Made by a program: the position numbers and the translations under genes
Origin: Deltaproteobacteria bacterium
GTDB lineage: Bacteria > Myxococcota_A > UBA9160 > SZUA-336
Reading direction: 5' to 3'
NCBI GenBank assembly: GCA_030673955.1
Contig: DAOVBF010000119.1
Location: 1 to 5,254 of the forward strand
DNA: 5,254 nt
Shown here: positions 1 to 5,254 of the stretch, piece after piece
How positions within the stretch are numbered: position 1 is the stretch's first letter
How the letters are laid out: every line of letters begins with the position of its first letter
The notes under the pieces: generated by a model
Seen by the model: the letters and a program-made list of their open reading frames with translations, nothing else
What the model was told of the DNA's origin: nothing
The model's database searches: none

Positions 1-93
1 CTGCAGCAGACCCGAGCACGGTAAACGGACGCGTACACCGACCAGAACGTTTTACTGCGCGACTGAACGGACCTGCGACCGTGCCCGCCTCAG

Positions 94-107
94 CCGGGCC
101 CCGCAGT
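94..107. repeat. 14-bp direct repeat, copy 1
   Basis: The 14 bases CCGGGCCCCGCAGT occur here and again identically at 181-194. The flanking bases differ on both sides. This copy overlaps the left arm of the hairpin at 98-116. Confidence 0.6.
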
Positions 108-116
108 GCACGGGGC
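98..116. other. Second small GC-rich hairpin downstream of the operon
   Basis: GCCCCG at 98-103 pairs with CGGGGC at 111-116 around a 7-nt loop. With the hairpin at 163-182 it gives two stem-loops in tandem in the non-coding segment below the operon. A 6-bp stem in DNA this GC-rich can arise by chance. Confidence 0.25.
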
Positions 117-162
117 GCAACAGCGCCGCGCGCAGTGAGGCAAAGCCGAACGTAGCGCGGGT

Positions 163-182
163 GGGCGCGGCCGCCCGCGCCC
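163..182 (-). terminator. GC-rich hairpin just after the last gene, possible terminator without a U-tract
   Basis: A perfect 8-bp inverted repeat (GGGCGCGG at 163-170 with CCGCGCCC at 175-182) encloses a 4-nt loop. It begins 11 nt beyond the TAA stop of the kinase-isomerase gene. No run of T follows on the minus strand, so it is not a classical intrinsic terminator. It could act as a 3'-end stabiliser, a U-less terminator, or be a chance product of very high GC. Confidence 0.35.
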
Positions 183-194
183 GGGCCCCGCAGT
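181..194. repeat. 14-bp direct repeat, copy 2
   Basis: This copy is identical to 94-107, offset by 87 bp. It ends on the last base of the kinase-isomerase stop codon and overlaps one arm of the hairpin at 163-182. Its significance is unknown. Confidence 0.6.
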
Positions 195-1819
195 TAAGAG
201 TCCCGCGCGCTGCGCCGTCCGAGGGCTCCGGCGGGGTGGCGTCGCTGATAGTCCTGCCGCCGGAAACGCTTGGACGCCTGGAGCTCGACGGAGAGCGCGG
301 CAAGCACGACGAGCTGGGCCAGCGTACTGGCTCGTGGGGCGAGCCCGAGGGGCCCACCCTCCTCGGCCACCCGCGCCTCCAGAACCAGGTCGGCGGCACG
401 AGCGAGCAGAGAGTCGGGCCAGGCCGTGACGGCGATGACACGCGCATCGAAACTGCGCACCGCGTCAACGCATGCCAAGAGCTCGAGGGTCTCCCCGCTG
501 TTGGAGATCGCGATCAGCACGTCGCCCGGCCTGAGCTGTCCGACGCTTCCGTGTGTGCACTCCGTAGCATGCAGAAAGGTGGCCGCTGTGCCCGTGCTGG
601 CCAGCAGGGCTGCAGCGTAGCGCGCGAGGTGCTCCGGCTTGCCCACGCCCGTGACGTGCACTCGGCCTCCGTGTTCCTCCGCCTCCCGAATCAGCCGCGA
701 CGCGGCCGCGATCGCGTCGCGGTCCGCCCGCGAACAGACCCCCTGGACCTCGCGCGCCGCAACCTGGAAGAACCGCGCCAGAGCCTCCCCGGCATCCGAG
801 CTCGGTGTGCGGACGATGGGCGCCGGCTGAAACGGCGCGCCGCCGAGCGAGCGATACAGCTCGAGGACCCGTTCGGAACACGCCTCGGAAGCTTCAGGAA
901 AGCCCCCCAGCTGCTCACAGCAGCAGGCACCCGCGGCGTTCCCCAGCTGCGCAGCCGAGACCATGTCCAGGTCCGCATGCAGGCCCGCGACCAGTCCTCC
1001 CAGGAACGCGTCGCCCGCACCTGTCGTGTCGACCACTCGCGCGGCCGGAACCGGAACGCGCACAGCCTTCTCGTTCGCGTACACAACCGTCCCCTCCGAC
1101 CCCTGCGTGAGCGCGATAATCCGCGCCCCGGAGCGCTGCGCAAGCTCCGCCACGATGGCTTCGGGATCTCGAGCGGTCACGAGTCCAGCGAGCGCGCTCT
1201 CAGATGACTTGATCACGTCGGCCAGACCGAGCAGCGCGTTGAGGTCCTCCTCGCTGCCCAGCGCGGGCACGGCATCCCGCAGCGGCACATCGATATCGAG
1301 CACGGTGCGCGCACCGCTGTCCCGTGCGAGCTCCAGGACCCGCCGCACCACACACAGGGGGACCTGCGAGACCTCGCTCGACACCCAGTGCGCCTGCTCG
1401 ATCACCGGGCGATGCCGCTCCTCCACCTCAGCTGCGGTGAGCTCGCCCGTTGCGCCGCGCGCCATGTAGATGGCGCGCTCGCCCCGTGGATTGACATAGA
1501 CCTCTGCAAAGGAAGACGCACTCCCGGACAGATCCAGGCGCCGCTCGATGCCGAGGCGGTCCATGCCGTCGCGCAAGAAGCGTCCGTCCGCATCCTCCGC
1601 CTGTTTGCCGAAAACGGCAACGCGCAGTCCGAGAATCCTTGCCCAGCCGAGGTGGTTGAGCGCGACGCCGCCCACCAGGCGCTGGACCGTGTGGCCGTCC
1701 GCGTCGGACTGGAGCAGCAGCTTCTCGTCGGCGTGAAGGATCCGAGGAACGAGGTGGATCGCATCCACCACCATGCTGCCAATGCCGGCCAGATCGTACC
1801 GCTTCTCCGCGCCGCTCAT
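194..1819 (-). CDS. Fused PfkB-family sugar kinase and SIS-domain sugar-phosphate isomerase
   Basis: This is a 541-residue cytoplasmic two-domain enzyme. The start is ATG 1819-1817, overlapping the aldolase TGA and preceded by GGAGG at 1834-1830; the frame is open further upstream to 2122 but that is a shadow of the aldolase gene. Residues about 8-325 form a ribokinase/PfkB fold, with the substrate-side G-G-V-A-L-N at 50-55 and the signature D-T-T-G-A-G-D-A-F at 264-272, where D270 is the expected catalytic base. Residues about 350-541 form a SIS domain close to KdsD/KpsF/GutQ arabinose-5-phosphate isomerases: V-T-G-V-G-K at 389-394, H423 in T-H-G, the phosphate-binding S-N-S-G-E-T at 439-444, P-L-G-L-A-P at 490-495, and H-P-A-G-A-L-G at 528-534. 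K394, E487 and H528 line up with residues I recall as important in KdsD (Lys59, Glu152, His193). The two CBS domains of KdsD are absent. No stop, frame change or start signal separates the halves, so this is a genuine fusion. The likely reaction is phosphorylation of a free sugar followed by aldose-ketose isomerisation; the sugar is not established. Confidence 0.9.
   Translation of the reverse strand: MSGAEKRYDLAGIGSMVVDAIHLVPRILHADEKLLLQSDADGHTVQRLVGGVALNHLGWARILGLRVAVFGKQAEDADGRFLRDGMDRLGIERRLDLSGSASSFAEVYVNPRGERAIYMARGATGELTAAEVEERHRPVIEQAHWVSSEVSQVPLCVVRRVLELARDSGARTVLDIDVPLRDAVPALGSEEDLNALLGLADVIKSSESALAGLVTARDPEAIVAELAQRSGARIIALTQGSEGTVVYANEKAVRVPVPAARVVDTTGAGDAFLGGLVAGLHADLDMVSAAQLGNAAGACCCEQLGGFPEASEACSERVLELYRSLGGAPFQPAPIVRTPSSDAGEALARFFQVAAREVQGVCSRADRDAIAAASRLIREAEEHGGRVHVTGVGKPEHLARYAAALLASTGTAATFLHATECTHGSVGQLRPGDVLIAISNSGETLELLACVDAVRSFDARVIAVTAWPDSLLARAADLVLEARVAEEGGPLGLAPRASTLAQLVVLAALSVELQASKRFRRQDYQRRHPAGALGRRSARDS
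1816..1819 (-). other. ATGA start/stop overlap coupling aldolase and kinase-isomerase genes
   Basis: The ATG start of the kinase-isomerase (1819-1817) shares bases with the aldolase TGA stop (1818-1816). The arrangement argues for co-translation of two enzymes acting in one pathway. Confidence 0.88.
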
Positions 1820-2916
1820 GCGCTCTCGGCCTCCAGCTCCTTCGACACCCACACGTCCGGTAGCCGCGTCTGCAGCTCCGCGCGGAGGATCTCGAGATCG
1901 CGGTCGAAGCAGGAGGCCTCCTCGCCACTGAGGGCGGGGGTCCCCGGTGCGACGGCGTCGCTCGAGATCACCCCCAGCTTGAAGAGTCCCCGCTTGAGAG
2001 CCGCGATGCTGCGGCGTCCGCCCGGAAAGCTGTACGCCCGGCGGAAGCTTCGAAAGAGCTGCCGCAGCTCCTCCATGCGCTCGACGTCTCCGGCACACGC
2101 GACCTGCCACGCCCGTTGCCACTCACGTGGCCAGAGGTTGGCGGGGCCGGAGACCACGCCGCTGGGAAGCAGGTCGTGCAGAAGGAAGCGGTTCCAGTGC
2201 TCGCGGAACGTGCCCCACAGACCACTGCGCGGCCGCATCATCTCGAGGATGTAGAACGCGTTCCCCACGTAGAGCCCGAAGGGTCCGAGATCGCGAAACT
2301 GGCGCGCCGCCTTCGTGTAATGACCCAGGCGGCGGGGCGAAGCCGAGACCTTGATACCGCGTACGAAGTCGAGCCGGCTCAGGCGCTTCACCCAGCGGGT
2401 ACGCAGCCTGCGTTCACGTCCCGCGGCGATATCCGCATTGTCGTAAAGAAAGAACGGGATGCGCCGCTCTCGCGCGTCGAGCAGGTCGGCTACGTCGCGC
2501 GCAAGAAAGCGCACCGGATCCTCGACATCGGCGATCGCGAGCGGTGCGATCACCGCGGCGGCGGCCCCGATCTCGAGCGCAAAGTCCAGGCTCTCCAGCG
2601 TCTCCGCCGCGTTGGCCCCCGTTATGCCGACCCAGGCCTCGACCGGCCGGTGCCCCGCCTGCTCGAGCCGGGGGTTCGCCTTGCGTACCTCTTCCACGAC
2701 CACCTGACTTACGCGCCGGCGACGCCTCACATCGAGGTGGTTCCACTCGCCCGTCGTGCCCATGACGAAGATGACATCCGCGCCGCGCCCGGATTGGATC
2801 AGGTAGCGCGTCAGTCGCCGCTGGTCCTCCCCGATGGGCTCCCCATCCGGATCGAGGATGGTGACACAGGGGATCGATAGGCCCCGAGGCGGATTCCAGG
2901 TCTCGAGCGTTCGCAC
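1816..2916 (-). CDS. DapA/N-acetylneuraminate lyase superfamily aldolase, non-canonical active site
   Basis: This is a 366-residue cytoplasmic (beta/alpha)8 class I aldolase-type protein. The start is GTG 2916-2914, the only usable start after the in-frame stop TAG at 2931-2929; no well-spaced ribosome site is seen, so coupling to the upstream permease is likely. Superfamily marks are G-T-T-G-E at 53-57 (pyruvate carboxylate pocket), Y158 in F-L-Y-D-N (counterpart of DapA Tyr133), and K189 in G-I-K-V-S (counterpart of Schiff-base Lys161). A G-N-A at 218-220 and V-S-G-P-A-N-x-x-P at 255-263 fit the late-barrel region. Family members therefore form or break a bond to pyruvate. The DapA tyrosine dyad 'P-Y-Y' is replaced by P-L-A (125-127), and the arginine of the DapA 'Y-N-V-P-x-R-T' motif appears absent (Y-D-N-A-D-I-A-A, 158-165). 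This argues against lysine biosynthesis. It is about 70 residues longer than a typical member, mostly at the C-terminus. It overlaps the next gene by ATGA, implying shared dosage with the kinase-isomerase. The substrate is unknown; a 2-keto-3-deoxy sugar acid is my inference. Confidence 0.88.
   Translation of the reverse strand: MRTLETWNPPRGLSIPCVTILDPDGEPIGEDQRRLTRYLIQSGRGADVIFVMGTTGEWNHLDVRRRRRVSQVVVEEVRKANPRLEQAGHRPVEAWVGITGANAAETLESLDFALEIGAAAAVIAPLAIADVEDPVRFLARDVADLLDARERRIPFFLYDNADIAAGRERRLRTRWVKRLSRLDFVRGIKVSASPRRLGHYTKAARQFRDLGPFGLYVGNAFYILEMMRPRSGLWGTFREHWNRFLLHDLLPSGVVSGPANLWPREWQRAWQVACAGDVERMEELRQLFRSFRRAYSFPGGRRSIAALKRGLFKLGVISSDAVAPGTPALSGEEASCFDRDLEILRAELQTRLPDVWVSKELEAESA
1830..1834 (-). 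promoter_or_regulatory. Ribosome binding site for the kinase-isomerase gene
   Basis: GGAGG reads on the minus strand at 1834-1830, ten nucleotides before the ATG at 1819. The spacing is slightly long, but it is the best Shine-Dalgarno match nearby and supports this start over the longer open frame. Confidence 0.55.
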
Positions 2917-2943
2917 CGCAGGAGAAGTCTAGCGATTCCTCGC

Positions 2944-3975
2944 CTAGCGCGGTGCCACCTTGGGGTCGAGGGCGTCTCGCAGTCCGTCACCGAGCAGGTT
3001 GTAAGCGGTCACCGTCACGAAGATCGCCGCGCCGGGAAAGACCGCGAGCCACCAGGCGAAGGTGTTGGCACGGGCCGCGGACAGGATGGATCCCCAGGTC
3101 ACGAGGTGGGCGGGGACCCCGATGCCGAGGAAGGAGAGCCCCGATTCGGCCAGGATCGCGGTGGCAACGCCGAACGACATCGACACCAGAACGGGCGCGA
3201 GGGCGTTGGGGAGGATGTGGCGAACCATCACCCGCAAATCCGACCCTCCCAGGCTGCGGGCCGACTCGACAAAATCCTGGGTGCGCACCCTGAGAAACTC
3301 GCTCCGCACATAGCGCGCGATGCCCATCCAGCCAGTGAGCCCCAGGATCACCATGATCAGGTAGATCGAAGGCGGAAAGACCGCCGCCACCGTAATGAGC
3401 AGGAAAAACGTCGGAATCCCCAGCATCATCTCGATGAAGCGGGAGATCGCGATGTCGGTCCAGCCACCGTAGTAGCCGGCCAGGCTGCCGAGCACGATCC
3501 CGATCACGGCCTGAATGGCCACGACGATCAAGCCGATGCTGAGTGAGATGCGCGTGCCGTGGATCATCCCCGCCGCGATATCGCGACCCAAACGGTCCGA
3601 TCCCAGCCAGTGCCCAGCCGACGGCGACGCGAACGTCTCGCCTCGGATCTCCACGCGCGTCGGCGAGTAGGGAATCGGGGGCCAGTAGACGGACTCCGCC
3701 CGCTCCGCCAGACGGTAGAAGTCCGCGTTCAGAAGCGGCTCCGGCCACTTGCGCAGGCCCAGCCTCACCCCGTAGTCGATGAAGATCGGGGCATAGGCCT
3801 CGTCCTCTAGCGCGATGTAGTAAGGCTTGTCGTTGGCAATGAAATCCGCTCCGAGCGCGATCACCGCAAGTAGCACCACGACGCGCAGACTCCAAATCGC
3901 TCTTCGATTCCTCTTGAACTCGCGCCAGACGCGCGCGCCATAGCGCTCGGATGCCGCGGACCTCGCCTCGCTCAC
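2944..3975 (-). CDS. DppC/OppC-type ABC transporter permease, YejE-like
   Basis: This 343-residue second inner-membrane permease pairs with the preceding one. I place the start at GTG 3975-3973, which overlaps the upstream TGA as GTGA and has an AGGGGA-type ribosome site at 3988-3983. The same frame stays open to 4428, but that stretch lies inside the upstream permease and looks like its out-of-frame shadow. A basic N-terminus with F-K-R-N-R-R-x-x-W-S-L (20-30) leads into helix 1 (about 30-47) and then I-A-N-D-K-P (46-51). A roughly 70-residue periplasmic loop precedes the family motif L-G-S-D-R-L-G-R-D (124-132). Further helices lie near 144-168, 185-210, 258-275 and 308-328. The EAA loop is at about 236-262 (E-S-A-R-S-L-G-G then H-I-L-P-N-A), and the end L-R-D-A-L-D-P-K is typical. 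The N-R-R-x-x-W-S-L and I-A-N-D-K-P signatures and the long loop are those I recall for YejE. TAG is at 2946-2944, 27 nt before the aldolase gene. Confidence 0.93.
   Translation of the reverse strand: MSEARSAASERYGARVWREFKRNRRAIWSLRVVVLLAVIALGADFIANDKPYYIALEDEAYAPIFIDYGVRLGLRKWPEPLLNADFYRLAERAESVYWPPIPYSPTRVEIRGETFASPSAGHWLGSDRLGRDIAAGMIHGTRISLSIGLIVVAIQAVIGIVLGSLAGYYGGWTDIAISRFIEMMLGIPTFFLLITVAAVFPPSIYLIMVILGLTGWMGIARYVRSEFLRVRTQDFVESARSLGGSDLRVMVRHILPNALAPVLVSMSFGVATAILAESGLSFLGIGVPAHLVTWGSILSAARANTFAWWLAVFPGAAIFVTVTAYNLLGDGLRDALDPKVAPR
3972..3975 (-). other. GTGA start/stop overlap coupling the two permease genes
   Basis: The GTG start of the DppC-type gene (3975-3973) shares bases with the TGA stop of the DppB-type gene (3974-3972). 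An AGGGGA ribosome-site-like sequence lies at 3988-3983. This fits translational coupling that keeps the two channel halves in equal amounts. Confidence 0.85.
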
Positions 3976-5000
3976 GCCGACTTCCCCTCGAAGCTGATGC
4001 GCGGATCCACGAGGACCAATGCGATATCCGAGATGAGGATCCCGATCAGCGTGAGTGCCGAGCTCACGGAGAGGAGTGCGAGCACGATGGGATAGTCCCG
4101 GGCAAGCACGGCCTGATACCCGAGGTAGCCGAGACCCGGCAGCGAGAAAATCGTCTCGATGATGACCGAGCCACCGATCAGGGCGGGCAGGAGAAGCCCC
4201 AGATTTGTCACGATGGGGATGATCGAGTTGCGCAGGATGTGCTTCAAGATGACAACGCGCTCGCTCACGCCCTTGGCCCGCGCGGTGCGCACGTAGTCCT
4301 GCATCTTGACGTCGAGCATCGACGAGCGGAGAACCCTGGAGAGGAAAGCGAACGAGCCGTACGTCGTCACGAGGAGCGGCATGGCCAGGTGGTGGAGGTA
4401 GTCGGCGGTTCGCTTGACCCATGGCCAAGACGGATCGTAGGCGAGATCGTGGAGCCCGGCGGGCGGGAACCAGCCGAAGAAGTCGCCACCACAGAAAAAG
4501 ATGATGATGAGCGTGCCGCTCCAGAAGGAGGGCAGCGAATAGAGCATGAAGACGGTCAGCGTGGAGACACGATCCGCGAGGCTCCCGGTCTTTACGGCCG
4601 AGAGGATCCCCAGGGGAATCGCGACAGTGAAGGTGATCAGTATGGCAAGCGAGTTAAGCGTGATGGTGAGGGGCATCCGCTCACGGATTCTGTCCCAGAC
4701 CCGGCGCTGATCCTTGAAGCTCCTGCCCAGATCGCCTTGTAGGATCCGTCCGAGCCACCTGACGTACTGGATGTGCAGAGGCTTGTCCAAGCCGAGCTGA
4801 CGCCGCAGATCCTCCTTCGCCTTCTCCGCCTCCGCCAGTCGTTCGGGATCCGTGCCCTCGATGCCAGCAACGAGCCCACCATAGAAGAAGAGCTCCACCG
4901 GGTCTCCGGGCGCGAGGCGCACGATCGCGAACCCGATGATCGTGATCGCGATAAAAGTAAGGCCCAACAGGAAGCAGCGTTGGATCAGGTAGCGGCCCAT
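3972..5000 (-). CDS. DppB/OppB-type ABC transporter permease, YejB-like
   Basis: This 342-residue inner-membrane permease is the first of the pair forming the translocation channel. It begins at ATG 5000-4998, which matches the usual family opening 'M-x-x-Y-L-I-x-R'; a short GGGG (5008-5005) is the only Shine-Dalgarno-like sequence. Hydrophobic segments are near residues 9-29, 112-134, 147-170, 205-222, 262-283 and 303-331. The 'L-A-P-G-D-P-V' motif after helix 1 (29-35) is typical. The cytoplasmic EAA loop that docks to the ATPase is clear around 236-260 (Y-V-R-T-A-R-A-K-G-V, then K-H-I-L-R-N-S). The C-terminal half (G-G-D-F-F-x-x-F-P, then L-G-Y-x-A-x-x-x-R-D-Y-P and V-D-P-R-I-x-F-E-G) resembles YejB of the E. 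coli microcin C/peptide importer from memory, although YejB's long N-terminal insertion is shorter here. The gene sits 14 nt after the binding-protein gene, and its TGA overlaps the start of the next permease. The substrate is not deducible from the permease. Confidence 0.93.
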   Translation of the reverse strand: MGRYLIQRCFLLGLTFIAITIIGFAIVRLAPGDPVELFFYGGLVAGIEGTDPERLAEAEKAKEDLRRQLGLDKPLHIQYVRWLGRILQGDLGRSFKDQRRVWDRIRERMPLTITLNSLAILITFTVAIPLGILSAVKTGSLADRVSTLTVFMLYSLPSFWSGTLIIIFFCGGDFFGWFPPAGLHDLAYDPSWPWVKRTADYLHHLAMPLLVTTYGSFAFLSRVLRSSMLDVKMQDYVRTARAKGVSERVVILKHILRNSIIPIVTNLGLLLPALIGGSVIIETIFSLPGLGYLGYQAVLARDYPIVLALLSVSSALTLIGILISDIALVLVDPRISFEGKSA

Positions 5001-5014
5001 TCAACCCCGCTCTG

Positions 5015-5254
5015 CTACTGCGTGTACTTCTGCTGTTCCACGGGAACCCACCATTCATGCAGGTCGGTGCCGCCGCTCGGGTACCAGCGCACCCCGTGGA
5101 AGCGTCGATCCCACGCGGTGATCGCCTTCTGCATGAACAGGAAGGTGTAGGGCTGGTCCTCGTGGAGAATCTCCTGAAAGCGGTCGTAGAGCCGCTTGCG
5201 CCGTTCGGCATCGAACTCCACTCGGTACTCCTCGAGGATGCGATCCACCTCTTC
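5015..5254 (-). CDS. Family 5 extracellular solute-binding protein of an ABC transporter, C-terminal fragment (5' end outside window)
   Basis: The frame is open to the window edge (first full codon GAA at 5254-5252) and ends at TAG 5017-5015, leaving 79 C-terminal residues. The fragment shows the usual tail of peptide/opine/nickel-type binding proteins. A helical 'D-x-x-L-x-E-Y-R' stretch and a 'R-K-x-L-Y-x-x-F-x-E-I-L' helix (about residues 19-30 of the fragment) are followed by the hallmark 'E-D-Q-P-Y-T-F-L-F' strand (32-40) and a 'F-x-G-V-x-x-Y-P' plus 'E-W-W-V-P' ending. These proteins are exported and deliver ligand to the DppB/DppC-type permeases; two such permeases follow directly, the first after a 14-nt gap. 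The signal peptide and ligand-binding N-terminal lobe are not visible, so the ligand cannot be read. Despite the 'peptide' label, this family also carries opines, oligosaccharides, metals and, in at least one described system, sialic acid. A GTG at 5248 is an internal valine, not a start. Confidence 0.88.
   Translation of the reverse strand, partial: EEVDRILEEYRVEFDAERRKRLYDRFQEILHEDQPYTFLFMQKAITAWDRRFHGVRWYPSGGTDLHEWWVPVEQQKYTQ

Larger units (their letters stand above)
1..193. other. Non-coding segment below the operon, no gene supported
   Basis: I find no start codon followed by a convincing protein on either strand. A minus-strand frame ending at TAA 54-52 merely continues an out-of-frame shadow of the kinase-isomerase gene. 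The segment holds the two hairpins and the direct repeat listed separately, and a weak interrupted palindrome (GTAAACG at 21-27 facing CGTTTTAC at 48-55). No convincing -35/-10 promoter is visible. Confidence 0.5.

Noticed and set aside
52..468. Minus-strand frame running through the end of the kinase-isomerase gene into the non-coding segment
   Set aside because: The SIS domain ends normally in the annotated frame (H-P-A-G-A-L-G followed by about ten residues), so neither a frameshifted extension nor an overlapping gene is needed.
161..1207. Long plus-strand open frame (348 codons) opposite the kinase-isomerase gene
   Set aside because: It is fully antisense to a gene with clear domains, rich in Arg/Ala/Pro as expected from reverse-frame reading of high-GC DNA, and shows no recognisable fold or motif.
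1820..2122. In-frame N-terminal extension of the kinase-isomerase by 101 codons
   Set aside because: It overlaps the aldolase C-terminus in another frame and looks like Arg/Gly-rich shadow sequence; ATG 1819 with GGAGG upstream and PfkB similarity beginning right after it is the better start.
1388..2254. Plus-strand open frame of 288 codons spanning the kinase/aldolase junction
   Set aside because: It is antisense to two real coupled genes, with low-complexity composition and no family motifs.
2116..2880. Plus-strand open frame of 254 codons opposite the aldolase gene
   Set aside because: It is a shadow frame produced by strong third-position GC bias of the aldolase gene; nothing in it is recognisable.
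2929..2949. Repeated CTAGCG hexamer in the gap between the second permease and the aldolase gene
   Set aside because: It is only six bases, partly made of stop codons, with no pairing or operator-like symmetry; most likely chance.
3976..4428. In-frame N-terminal extension of the second permease by 151 codons
   Set aside because: The extension lies inside the first permease in another frame, lacks membrane or family features, and the GTG at 3975 gives the expected family N-terminus.
3951..4742. Plus-strand open frame of 263 codons opposite the first permease
   Set aside because: Its highly charged Asp/Glu/Arg composition is the usual reverse-frame image of a hydrophobic membrane protein.

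Overview
This 5.25 kb window is GC-rich (about two thirds G+C by eye). It holds the 3' part of one tightly packed operon, read entirely on the minus strand, so transcription runs from position 5254 down towards position 1. GC-rich bases at third codon positions, frequent GTG starts and the protein styles suggest a high-GC Gram-negative-like bacterium, for example a myxobacterial/delta-type or other proteobacterial lineage. Nothing in the window fixes the taxonomy. There are no RNA genes, insertion sequences, CRISPR arrays or broken genes.

Layout in transcription order: (1) 5254-5015, the C-terminal 79 residues of a family 5 (peptide/opine/nickel-type) extracellular solute-binding protein, entering from outside the window. 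(2) 5000-3972, a 342-residue DppB/OppB-type permease, closest in its C-terminal half to my memory of YejB. (3) 3975-2944, a 343-residue DppC/OppC-type permease with the long first periplasmic loop seen in YejE. (4) 2916-1816, a 366-residue DapA/N-acetylneuraminate-lyase superfamily aldolase that keeps the Schiff-base lysine but not the usual substrate-binding residues of DapA. (5) 1819-194, a 541-residue fusion of a PfkB-family sugar kinase and a SIS domain resembling arabinose-5-phosphate isomerases (KdsD/KpsF/GutQ). Positions 1-193 hold no gene I can support, but contain two GC-rich hairpins and a 14-bp direct repeat.

Coupling is very tight: a 14-nt gap, a GTGA start/stop overlap, a 27-nt gap, and an ATGA start/stop overlap. 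The window therefore looks like one uptake-plus-catabolism unit. A binding protein and two permeases bring a solute in, an aldolase cleaves it to pyruvate plus an aldehyde, and a bifunctional kinase-isomerase processes the aldehyde. The most coherent hypothesis is salvage of a 2-keto-3-deoxy sugar acid. One concrete version is KDO -> pyruvate + D-arabinose -> D-arabinose 5-phosphate -> D-ribulose 5-phosphate, the last two steps on a single polypeptide. This is inference and the actual substrate is unknown. No transporter ATPase lies in the window; it must be upstream or elsewhere.
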